The notes beneath the pieces are model-generated. The model was not told the origin of the DNA. It saw only the letters and a program-made list of their open reading frames with translations, and did not search any database. A DNA stretch of 11,335 nt, taken from positions 1 through 11,335 of the forward strand of contig CAYYJN010000065.1 of the NCBI GenBank assembly GCA_964472275.1, read 5' to 3'. The stretch comes from JAFDVN01 sp964472275 (GTDB lineage Bacteria; Acidobacteriota; Holophagae; Holophagales; Holophagaceae). This document shows, one piece after another, positions 1 through 5,386 of the stretch (its first letter is position 1; each line of letters begins with the position of its first letter). Made by a program: the position numbers and the translations under genes.

Positions 1-52
1 GGAGTGGCGCGGCTTTCATCGTCTCACTCCCGAGTTTGCTTCCTAAGACCCA
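1..52. mobile_element. Probable right end of an insertion sequence (partial)
   Basis: Positions 29-52 are the exact reverse complement of 11281-11304 (24 of 24 bases). Identity stops at both edges: base 28 against 11305 and base 53 against 11280 do not pair. A perfect terminal inverted repeat with unrelated sequence inside it is the signature of the two ends of one IS type, here reading ...CCTAAGACCCA at the chromosome junction after base 52. One frame of bases 2-46 (residues EWRGFHRLTPEFAS then a stop) could be the last codons of a transposase running into the repeat, but this is too short to prove. The IS family is not recognised. No target-site duplication is shared by 53-60 and 11273-11280, so these look like ends of two separate insertions. 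Confidence 0.55.
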
Positions 53-286
53 AAGATAAATCCAGTGTCAATTTCTTTGAGTCTCATTGCGGTTGCGTAC
101 ATTGAGTCTCCTGTAGGGTGCTGGCCGCATGGCCCAACTTTGAATTAGACGAACCTGCTGATGGATGGAGCATGGGCCCATACTACGCCGAACGGTTGGA
201 ATGCCAAGGGTGATCTGTCTCGTGAAGAATTCATGGCCCGGGTGGCACGCTCATCATGGAAACTGCCCTCGGCACTACTGGCCCCC
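53..286. other. Lower-GC spacer with no convincing gene
   Basis: This stretch between the presumed IS end and the heptamer repeat is visibly less GC-rich than the coding regions. It contains a direct repeat TTGAGTCTC at 77-85 and 102-110 (25 bp apart). The only open frame of note is the 45-codon ORF listed separately. I see no convincing promoter pair, tRNA or terminator. It may be the remnant of a gene or upstream region interrupted by the IS. Confidence 0.4.
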
Positions 287-298
287 GGTAGCCCGTAG
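161..298 (+). CDS. Doubtful small ORF, 45 aa, unrecognised
   Basis: An ATG at 161 opens a 45-codon frame ending in TAG at 296-298, with a stop just upstream at 146-148. The product is rich in Trp, Ala and Arg, with a middle that looks protein-like (GDLSREEFMARVARSSWKLP). No Shine-Dalgarno sequence precedes the ATG, and the frame ends inside the heptamer repeat that leads into the next gene. It could be the 3' remnant of a gene truncated by the neighbouring IS, or chance. I recognise no family. Confidence 0.18.
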   Translation: MDGAWAHTTPNGWNAKGDLSREEFMARVARSSWKLPSALLAPGSP

Positions 299-318
299 CC
301 TGTAGCCTGTAGCCAGCC
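287..318 (+). repeat. Heptamer tandem repeat A, GCC-anchored
   Basis: Four consecutive 7-mers of the form NGTAGCC (287-293, 294-300, 301-307, 308-314; first base G, C, T, T) are followed by AGCC, and the ftsW start codon comes immediately after at 319. Read from the GCC, the unit is GCC-(C/T)GTA. It shares the GCC anchor and 7-bp period with the repeats at 1422-1533 and 5269-5367. No inverted partner (GGCTAC) is visible upstream. The array fills the place where a ribosome binding site would normally be. Confidence 0.75.
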
Positions 319-1419
319 ATGTCCCGCCGCCCTGTTGACCGCCTGCTCCTCCTCTTCGCCCTGCTGCTCATGGCGCTGGGGATGGTGTTCATCTATTCGG
401 CGTCGGCGGTGAAGGCGTTCCAGATCAATCCGGCGGGGGCGGCGTTCCTCACGCGGCAGCTGGTGGGCGGGGGCGTGGGGCTGGTGCTCATGCTCATCGC
501 GACGCAGGTGGAGCTGGGGCCGATGGCGCAGGACTGGAAGCCATTGAAGGCATGGTACGGCGTGATGATCGTGCTGCTGTTGGCGGTCTTCGTGTTCCCG
601 AGGGTCAACGGCGCGCATCGCTGGATCAAGCTGGGGCCGCTGAGCTTCCAGCCGTCGGAGTTCTTCAAGCCGCTGGCGGTGCTGCTGGCGGCGTCGTGGA
701 TGGTGCGGAACCAGGACAAGTGGCGCAGCAACAAGGAGGCGCTCCCCGGGCTGTTCCGCCTCATGCTGCTCTTGGCCGTGCCCCTGGCGCTCATGCTCAA
801 GCAGCCGGATTTCGGCACGACCTTCCTCGTCGTCTTCGTCGTGATGCTCGTCGTTTTCCTGGGCGGCGCGCCGCGCTGGATCTTCGCGCTGGCCATGCCG
901 GCGCTCGCGGTCGTCGGCTTCCTCTTCGTGCGCTTCTCGCCCTACCGTTGGGAGCGCGTGACGAGCTTCCTGCACCCGGACGCGGATCCGCTCGGAACGG
1001 GGCACCAGGCGCTCCAGAGCCTCATCGCCGTGGGCAACGGCGGCTTCTTCGGCGTGGGGCTGGGGCAGGGGATGCAGAAGCTCTTCTACCTGCCCGAAGC
1101 GCACAACGACTTCATCTACGCGGTGATCGGCGAAGAGGCCGGTCTCATCGGAAGCGCGCTGGTGCTGGCGCTCTTCGTGGGCATCCTCTGGCGCGGCTTC
1201 CGCATCGCGCGCCGCTGCCAGGACGGTTTCCTCTCGCTCTGCGCCATGGGCTTCACGCTCCTGCTCGTCGTGCAGGCGCTGATGAACATGAGCGTCGTGC
1301 TCAGCCTCGCGCCCAACAAGGGAATCCCGCTGCCCTTCATCAGCTACGGCCCGTCGAGCCTGATGGCGAGTCTGCTGATTTTGGGGCTGCTGTTGAGCGT
1401 GTCGAAGGATACGGCGTGA
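319..1419 (+). CDS. ftsW: SEDS-family peptidoglycan glycosyltransferase, FtsW type
   Basis: The 366-residue, very hydrophobic protein has the usual length and roughly ten membrane segments of FtsW/RodA/SpoVE. These polymerise lipid II into glycan strands in the inner membrane, with a partner class B PBP. Visible signatures are HRWIKLGPLSFQPSEFFK (100-117), KQPDFGTT (161-168), the loop YLPEAHNDFIYAVIGEE (257-273), and NKGIPLPFISYG (333-344). Asp264 in AHNDFI corresponds to the aspartate essential in SEDS enzymes. The YLPEAH..FI.AVIGEE loop favours FtsW over RodA. Residue 345 is Pro where FtsW usually has Gly (SYGGSS). The ATG at 319 gives a typical N-terminus but has no Shine-Dalgarno sequence, because the heptamer array abuts it. 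It is not in a mur/fts cluster here; no other division gene is present. RodA is the main alternative. Confidence 0.88.
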   Translation: MSRRPVDRLLLLFALLLMALGMVFIYSASAVKAFQINPAGAAFLTRQLVGGGVGLVLMLIATQVELGPMAQDWKPLKAWYGVMIVLLLAVFVFPRVNGAHRWIKLGPLSFQPSEFFKPLAVLLAASWMVRNQDKWRSNKEALPGLFRLMLLLAVPLALMLKQPDFGTTFLVVFVVMLVVFLGGAPRWIFALAMPALAVVGFLFVRFSPYRWERVTSFLHPDADPLGTGHQALQSLIAVGNGGFFGVGLGQGMQKLFYLPEAHNDFIYAVIGEEAGLIGSALVLALFVGILWRGFRIARRCQDGFLSLCAMGFTLLLVVQALMNMSVVLSLAPNKGIPLPFISYGPSSLMASLLILGLLLSVSKDTA

Positions 1420-1421
1420 GT

Positions 1422-1533
1422 AGGCTGGAGGCTGGAGGCCTTTTAGCGCGGCGCCCATGGCGCCGAGCTTCTTTCTAATGGCCGCGGCCCGAAGGGCCGC
1501 AACGGCTTGACCTCCAGCCTCCAGCCTCCAGCC
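1422..1533. repeat. Heptamer inverted-repeat element B between convergent genes
   Basis: The left arm 1422-1440 (AGGCTGG twice, then AGGCC) and right arm 1510-1533 (CCTCCAG-type 7-mers three times) are complementary over about 17 bases and can pair in several registers seven bases apart. Inside lie two short hairpins: a 7-bp stem 1449-1455/1459-1465 with loop CAT, and a 7-bp stem 1484-1490/1494-1500 with loop GAA. The element fills the gap between the stop codons of the convergent genes at 1419 and 1538-1540. It could act as a bidirectional terminator or mRNA 3'-end stabiliser. T-runs after the stems are short (TTTT at 1441-1444). Confidence 0.7.
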
Positions 1534-1537
1534 TTCT

Positions 1538-2593
1538 TCAGCCTAGAGTCAGCGGCTCGTCATCATCCTCATCCACGAGCGTGATGTTCGAGCCCGCGCC
1601 CAACAGCACCGCGTCTTCGTACATGTTCTTGAGCTTGGCGGTGTAGCGGTCGCCCTGCTTGAGGCGGGCGTCTTCGATCATGCCGAAGCCCACGCGGCGC
1701 AGGCCGAGGATGGTTTCCGGCGCGCGGCCGAGGATGGCGCCCAGCAGCTTGAGCGGGCTCAGGGCCGGATTCACGGCGAGGACGGTGCGGAAGCGCAGGA
1801 CGCCGCCTTCGAGCGCCATCTCCACCACGGCCGGGCGCAGGTTCACGCGCTTCTCCCGCTTCTGCCCTTCGACCTTGCCGGCCTTGTCGAGGAAGCAGGT
1901 GTCGGAGGCGAGGAAGGCCACGATTTTCTCGGGCGCGTTCGCATCGTCGCAGGGCCAGGACCACTCCGCCGTCTCGCACAGCTCCGCCACGGGCGTGGCC
2001 CAGGCGGGCGCCTCCTCCCAGCTCAGAAGCTTCAGGCCCTGCGGCAAGCGGCGGTTGAGGCGATCCAGCAAGTCTTCGCCTTCCGCCGAGCGCTTGAGCG
2101 CGACTTCGAGCCATTCGGCGTCACTCGCCGCCTCGAAGGGCAGGTGCGGGGCGCAGATCACCATGGGGCGCGGACGCTTGCCCAAGTCCAGCTCCAGCGG
2201 CAGGCCTTCGAGCCGCAAGGCTTCACTGAAGATCTGCTGCAATTCCACCGGGCCGAAGCCCAGGGCCGCGCCATCCTTGGTGTAGCGGGCGCGGGCGATG
2301 GCGCGCGAGCCATCCAGATGGACGCGCGCGGCGCGCTTGGCCTTCGCCGCCGCGGCCAGCGGTTCGAGCTTCGCCTTCCAGGTCGCGTCGCCGCGGCTGG
2401 AGCGCGCCCATTCGAGCGCTTCTTCCACGAGATCCGCCGCTTCGAGTTCGGCGAGGTCGCCGCGTCCCGCCATCAGCGCGGCGAGGGGCGCGGGCCAGCG
2501 GGGCGGCGCGGCGGCCTCCGCGGCTTCCAACGCGCGCAGAAGCGCGTCCGCGCGCGCGCGCGCGGCTTGCAGGTGTCGTTCGAGTTCGGTCAC
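1538..2593 (-). CDS. DUF2344 / radical SAM-linked (TIGR03936-like) protein
   Basis: The 351-residue protein has a roughly 88-residue Ala/Arg/Leu-rich, probably helical N-terminal part. A segment matching the DUF2344 family follows (about 89-310): RARYTKDG, then EALRLEGLPLELDLGKRPRP, then PHLPFEAASDAEWLEVAL, then LLDRLNRRLPQGLKLL, and a second half with VNLRPAVVEMALEGG. In most bacteria this domain sits next to, or fused to, a large radical SAM protein and near ribonuclease G; its biochemical role is unsettled. No radical SAM gene is in this window. The GTG start at 2593 overlaps the TGA of the upstream esterase gene (bases GTGA, 4 bp), so translation is probably coupled. The family's usual SHLDL stretch is replaced here by GPVELQ. 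The extreme C-terminus is acidic. Confidence 0.72.
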   Translation of the reverse strand: MTELERHLQAARARADALLRALEAAEAAAPPRWPAPLAALMAGRGDLAELEAADLVEEALEWARSSRGDATWKAKLEPLAAAAKAKRAARVHLDGSRAIARARYTKDGAALGFGPVELQQIFSEALRLEGLPLELDLGKRPRPMVICAPHLPFEAASDAEWLEVALKRSAEGEDLLDRLNRRLPQGLKLLSWEEAPAWATPVAELCETAEWSWPCDDANAPEKIVAFLASDTCFLDKAGKVEGQKREKRVNLRPAVVEMALEGGVLRFRTVLAVNPALSPLKLLGAILGRAPETILGLRRVGFGMIEDARLKQGDRYTAKLKNMYEDAVLLGAGSNITLVDEDDDEPLTLG

Positions 2594-3456
2594 GGATCCA
2601 GTTTAGAGGGTGCGGCGTCTCCCGCGAGCCAGGGCGCGAGACGCTCGAAGGCCGGCGTCCAGAAGGCCCAATCGTGATCGCCGGGCCAGAAGAGGAGGAT
2701 CGCGGCGGGATGCCCGGCCTCCGTGCGCTTTTCCGCCAAGCCGCGCGCCGCGGCCGCGATGCCGTAGCGGTCCTGCAGGCCGCTGCCGATGGCCAGCTCC
2801 GCGTCGCCGCCCAGGTTGTTCCAGGGATTCCAAGGCGCGAAGGCCTCGGCATCCAACGGGAAGATTTTTCGCAGCCCGCGGCGGAGCCAGAACCCGGCTG
2901 AAGCGAAGGGCGGCTTCACCAGCGCGGGCGACAGCGCGGCGCAGCGGGAGAAGGCGTGGGTCCGCGCCGCGAGATTCAGGGCCCCGAAACCGCCCATGCT
3001 GAGCCCAGCGACGGCGCGGGCTTCCTTCGATCCGCCATAGGCCGGGTGTGCGCGCTCCATGGCGGGGATCAGTTCTTCCAGGAGGAAGCGCTCGTAGGGA
3101 AACGAACCGTCCTTGCGATCCGCATACCAGGACAGGAAGTGTTCCGGCGCGATCCAGAGGGCGGGCGGAATCGCGCCCGCATCCTCCCGCGCGGCGAGAT
3201 CCGCGTAGATGCCCTGCTTGAGCAGGTCCTTCGGGCCGTCGTAGGCGCCGGGCAGGAAGAGGACGAGACGGGGCCTCCAGTCGGGATGGGCGGCCTGCCA
3301 CCGCTGCAAGGCCGCGTCCGACGGCACATGGATCGCGAGCTCCACCTTCCGGTCCAGCAACTTGGATGGCAGGTTCTCCAGGCTTCCGCCTTGGGCGGAG
3401 ACGCCCTTCGCGGCGAAGATGAGGAGCGACGCGAGCATGACCGACACGATCCTCAT
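2590..3456 (-). CDS. Secreted alpha/beta-hydrolase, esterase D/FrmB-like
   Basis: The 288-residue protein has a signal peptide (Met-Arg, hydrophobic core, likely cut after Ala21 in KGVSA-QGG), so it should act in the periplasm or outside. The mature part is a putative-esterase alpha/beta hydrolase (PF00756-like). It shows LVLFLPGAYDG (64-74), the nucleophile elbow GLSMGG with Ser153, a likely acid Asp229 in GSGLQDRYG, and His261 in WPGDHDWAFW. Substrate is unknown; relatives act on carboxylic esters, S-formylglutathione or trehalose mycolates. The ATG is preceded on the minus strand by a strong GGAGG (3463-3467, 6-base spacing), which supports this start. It is first gene of a two-gene operon with the DUF2344 gene, and its first 20 bases overlap the divergent kinase-like gene. 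Confidence 0.8.
   Translation of the reverse strand: MRIVSVMLASLLIFAAKGVSAQGGSLENLPSKLLDRKVELAIHVPSDAALQRWQAAHPDWRPRLVLFLPGAYDGPKDLLKQGIYADLAAREDAGAIPPALWIAPEHFLSWYADRKDGSFPYERFLLEELIPAMERAHPAYGGSKEARAVAGLSMGGFGALNLAARTHAFSRCAALSPALVKPPFASAGFWLRRGLRKIFPLDAEAFAPWNPWNNLGGDAELAIGSGLQDRYGIAAAARGLAEKRTEAGHPAAILLFWPGDHDWAFWTPAFERLAPWLAGDAAPSKLDP
3421..3426 (+). promoter_or_regulatory. Ribosome binding site fixing the kinase-like gene start
   Basis: GAGGAG lies 10 bases before the ATG at 3437. It supports that start over the in-frame ATGs further upstream (3419 and earlier), which lack such a site. It lies inside the coding sequence of the opposite-strand esterase (its signal peptide). Confidence 0.55.
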
Positions 3457-4108
3457 TCCACTCCTCCCCGAGGCCTGGCCCTACCAGCCTCGCACGGCGC
3501 TGCCGGATTTCCAGGCGCGGGAAGGCGCGGTGCCCACCTTTGAGGGACGCTGGACGCTGGAGGCGGGCGATCTGGATTTCGGAAGCGTCGCGGCGCTGGA
3601 GCAGGCCTTCGGCCGCGGCGGCGTGCGGCGATTGGGTGAAGTGATCGTTCGTCCCTACCGTCGCGGCGGCCTCGTGGCGAAGGTGAACGCGAAGACCTAC
3701 GCCTCGCCCGCGCGCTTCCGCCGCGAGCTGGCCGTGCATCGCGCGTTGTGGGAGGCGGGCTTTCCGACGGTTGAACCTCTCGGCATCGCGCATCGCGGGA
3801 ACGGCTTGGGCGTCGAAGGCCTCTTTCTCACGCGCTATTCGGAAGCCCGGCCCTGGCCGACGGATTGGAACGCGCTCGCGCTGCCGGAATTGATGAAGGC
3901 GCTCGCGGCCTTGGACGCCTGGGGCCTCTTCGCGCCGGACCTCAACGCGACGAATGTGCTGCTCGGGGCAGGCGGCATCCTCCTGCTGGACTGGGACCGC
4001 GCAGCCTGGACGAAAGGACCGCTGCTGCCGCGCTACCGGGCGCGGCTCGCGCGGAGCCTCGCCAAGCTGGGCGCGCCTTCGGATCTGGTCGAGGCCTTCA
4101 GGCGCTAA
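3437..4108 (+). CDS. Kdo/WaaP-family lipopolysaccharide kinase-like protein
   Basis: The 223-residue protein resembles 3-deoxy-manno-octulosonic acid kinase (KdkA) and other Kdo/WaaP lipopolysaccharide kinases, which phosphorylate inner-core LPS sugars with ATP at the cytoplasmic face. Visible are VRPYRRGGLVAKVN (71-84, the family's R.YRRGG strand with the ATP-binding Lys), a conserved RFRREL helix (93-98), GFPTVEPLG (108-116), a catalytic-loop equivalent APDLNATNVLL (166-176) with Asp168 and Asn170, and the metal-binding DWD (185-187, usually DFD). The family's His before xDLN is Ala here. The ATG at 3437 has GAGGAG upstream and overlaps the divergent esterase gene by 20 bp. The 3' end overlaps the convergent HxlR gene by 11 bp. 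No other LPS gene is adjacent, so the substrate is inferred only from the family. Confidence 0.72.
   Translation: MTDTILIPLLPEAWPYQPRTALPDFQAREGAVPTFEGRWTLEAGDLDFGSVAALEQAFGRGGVRRLGEVIVRPYRRGGLVAKVNAKTYASPARFRRELAVHRALWEAGFPTVEPLGIAHRGNGLGVEGLFLTRYSEARPWPTDWNALALPELMKALAALDAWGLFAPDLNATNVLLGAGGILLLDWDRAAWTKGPLLPRYRARLARSLAKLGAPSDLVEAFRR
3461..3467 (-). promoter_or_regulatory. Ribosome binding site of the esterase gene
   Basis: On the minus strand the bases read GGAGGAG, ending four bases before the ATG at 3456. This is the best Shine-Dalgarno match of the region. It lies within the first codons of the opposite-strand kinase-like gene, so the two divergent genes share their start region. Confidence 0.65.
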
Positions 4109-4502
4109 GCACCTTGCGCTGGTGCTTGGCGCGCTCCTGCTCCACCTCGCCCATGTGCTGCACGGCCCAGGCGCAGAGCGCGGTGAGCGGCTCCTTGAGC
4201 GTGCGGCCGAGGGGCGTCAGCTCGTACTCCGTGCGGGGCGGCACGACGGGGAAGACGGTGCGCTTCACGAGGCCGTCCTCTTCGAGGCGGCGCAGCGTCT
4301 GCGTGAGCATCTTCTGGCTGATGCCGCCGATGGCCTTCTGCATCTCGCCATAGCGCTTGGTGCCATCCGCGAGCAGGTAGATGACGAGGGTCGTCCACTT
4401 GTCCGCGATGAGATCCAGCACGCGCCGGGTGGGGCAGGTGGCGCTCATCAGATCGCCGGAGAGGTTGCCGCAACTGCCTTGCTTCATCCCTTTGCTCACC
4501 AT
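4098..4502 (-). CDS. HxlR-family winged-helix transcriptional regulator
   Basis: The 134-residue protein has the full HxlR domain: CPTRRVLDLIADKWTTLVI (23-41), then KRYGEMQKAIGGISQKMLTQTLRRLEEDGLVKR (49-81, the helix-turn-helix), PPRTEYELTPLG (88-99) and PLTALCAWA (105-113). Cys23 is at the position of the redox or electrophile-sensing Cys of HxlR proteins such as YodB and HypR; Cys11 and Cys110 are further candidates. It is divergent from a nitroreductase gene, a classic arrangement in which the regulator represses the reductase until oxidised or alkylated. The start is uncertain: ATG at 4502 gives 134 aa, ATG at 4487 gives 129 aa, and neither has a strong ribosome binding site. Its 3' end overlaps the convergent kinase-like gene. 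Confidence 0.88.
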   Translation of the reverse strand: MVSKGMKQGSCGNLSGDLMSATCPTRRVLDLIADKWTTLVIYLLADGTKRYGEMQKAIGGISQKMLTQTLRRLEEDGLVKRTVFPVVPPRTEYELTPLGRTLKEPLTALCAWAVQHMGEVEQERAKHQRKVLSA

Positions 4503-4504
4503 GG

Positions 4505-4554
4505 GGTGCCTACCTTTGAAAAAGGTGCCTACTTTCCAAACGAGTGTAAGCACC
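4505..4554. promoter_or_regulatory. Candidate HxlR operator in divergent hxlR/nitroreductase promoter region
   Basis: The 99-bp divergent gap carries the 9-mer GGTGCCTAC at 4505-4513 and again at 4524-4532 (19 bp apart, about two helical turns). An inverted copy with one mismatch, GTAAGCACC, is at 4546-4554. Between the first two copies is a perfect palindrome ACCTTT-GAA-AAAGGT (4512-4526). Inside it, TTGAAA at 4516-4521 resembles a -35 box for the nitroreductase gene, though no good -10 follows at the right distance. Repeats this organised next to an HxlR gene are most simply its binding sites. The closest copy lies three bases upstream of the hxlR start codon, which suggests autorepression. 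Confidence 0.6.
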
Positions 4555-4601
4555 CAACCATTGTGCCACGGGCCGCAAGAGCCCAACACCCCGGAGGCAC
4601 C

Positions 4602-5266
4602 ATGACTACCACGCTGACCCCGACCCTCAGCCCCGAGACCCTGATCGAATCGCTGAACTGGCGCTACGCCACCAAGAAGTTCGATTCCGCCAAGACCATT
4701 GACGACACCACTTGGAAGGCTCTGGAGGAGGCCCTCGTCCTCAGCCCTTCGTCCTACGGCCTCCAGCCCTGGAAGTTCCTCGTCGTGAACGATCCGGCCC
4801 TCCGCGCACAGCTCAAGGCGCAATCCTGGGGCCAGAGCCAGATCACGGATGCCGCGCGGCTCGTCGTCTTCACCCACCGCACGGATCTGACTGAAGCCGA
4901 TATTGACCGCTACCTCGCCCGCATCGCCGAAGTGCGCGGCGTGACGGTGGAAAGCCTCGCGGGCTTCCGGCAGATGATGGTCGGCAATCTCGTGGAAGGC
5001 CCCAAGCACGCCACCATCGGCGACTGGACCGCGCGCCAGGCCTACATCGCCCTGGGCCAGCTCATGACCGCCGCCGCCGCGCTGGGCGTGGACGCGACGC
5101 CCTGGAGGGCCTGGACCCCAAGGCCTACGACCAGATTCTCGGCCTGGAAGGCAGCGGCTACGCGACTGTCGTGGTCTGCGCGCTGGGCCATCGCGCCGAG
5201 GACGACGCCTACGCCCAGCTCGCGAAGGTGCGCTTCGCGAAGGAAGAGCTGGTCGTGAATCTGTGA
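4602..5266 (+). CDS. NfsB-like NAD(P)H nitroreductase, frameshifted near 5103
   Basis: The product is an FMN-dependent NAD(P)H oxidoreductase of the nitroreductase family (PF00881), similar in length to E. coli NfsB. Visible motifs are SLNWRYATKKFD (17-28, FMN phosphate binding), SPSSYGLQPWKFLVV (48-62) and ARQAYIALGQLMTAAAALGVDATP (144-167). After codon 167 (5100-5102) the frame breaks. Conserved sequence resumes one frame over from 5105: EGLDPKAYDQILGLEGSGYATVVVCALGHRAEDDAYAQ, ending with TGA at 5264-5266. One base is missing, most simply from an ATG or CTG codon after CCC. Read without correction, the gene gives a 218-residue protein with a nonsense tail, stopping at 5258. The restored protein would have 221 residues. 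GGAGG at 4593-4597 supports the start. Probably regulated by the divergent HxlR protein. It may be a sequencing error or a recent pseudogene. Confidence 0.85.
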
Positions 5267-5268
5267 GA

Positions 5269-5367
5269 TCGGGCGTCAGGCGTCGGGTCTTCATGCGCGC
5301 CGGATCGCTTAGATCAGGCGGACTGCCCGTACCAGGGCCTGAAGCCTGACGCCCGACGCCCGACGCC
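5269..5367. repeat. Heptamer inverted-repeat element C upstream of trxA
   Basis: The right arm 5344-5367 is GCCTGAC, GCCCGAC, GCCCGAC, GCC. The left arm 5269-5287 carries the same 7-mers on the opposite strand. A 13-bp perfect stem pairs 5269-5281 with 5344-5356, and other registers shifted by seven are possible. The left arm begins two bases after the nitroreductase stop and the right arm ends 19 bases before the trxA start, so the element fills the intergenic gap. It could terminate the upstream transcript or form a structured leader for trxA. Confidence 0.7.
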
Positions 5368-5386
5368 AACCGAAAAAGGAGAAACC

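Noticed and set aside
145..1458. Long minus-strand ORF (437 codons) opposite ftsW
   Set aside because: Its product is low-complexity His/Arg/Glu/Gln-rich, as expected from the antisense of a GC-rich gene; the plus-strand FtsW match is unambiguous.
552..1478. Second plus-strand ORF overlapping ftsW
   Set aside because: Arg/Ala/Gly-rich out-of-frame reading typical of GC-rich coding sequence; no start signal and no domain.
3362..3436. Upstream in-frame start for the LPS-kinase-like gene
   Set aside because: The extra residues come from the antisense of the esterase signal-peptide region and lack a ribosome binding site; GAGGAG favours 3437.
5098..5106. Programmed frameshift in the nitroreductase
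   Set aside because: No slippery heptamer and no stop codon placed to make use of it; nitroreductases are not known to use recoding. A missing base is simpler.
287..5367. CRISPR array
   Set aside because: The 7-mers are directly adjacent with no spacers, units are far too short, and no cas gene is present.
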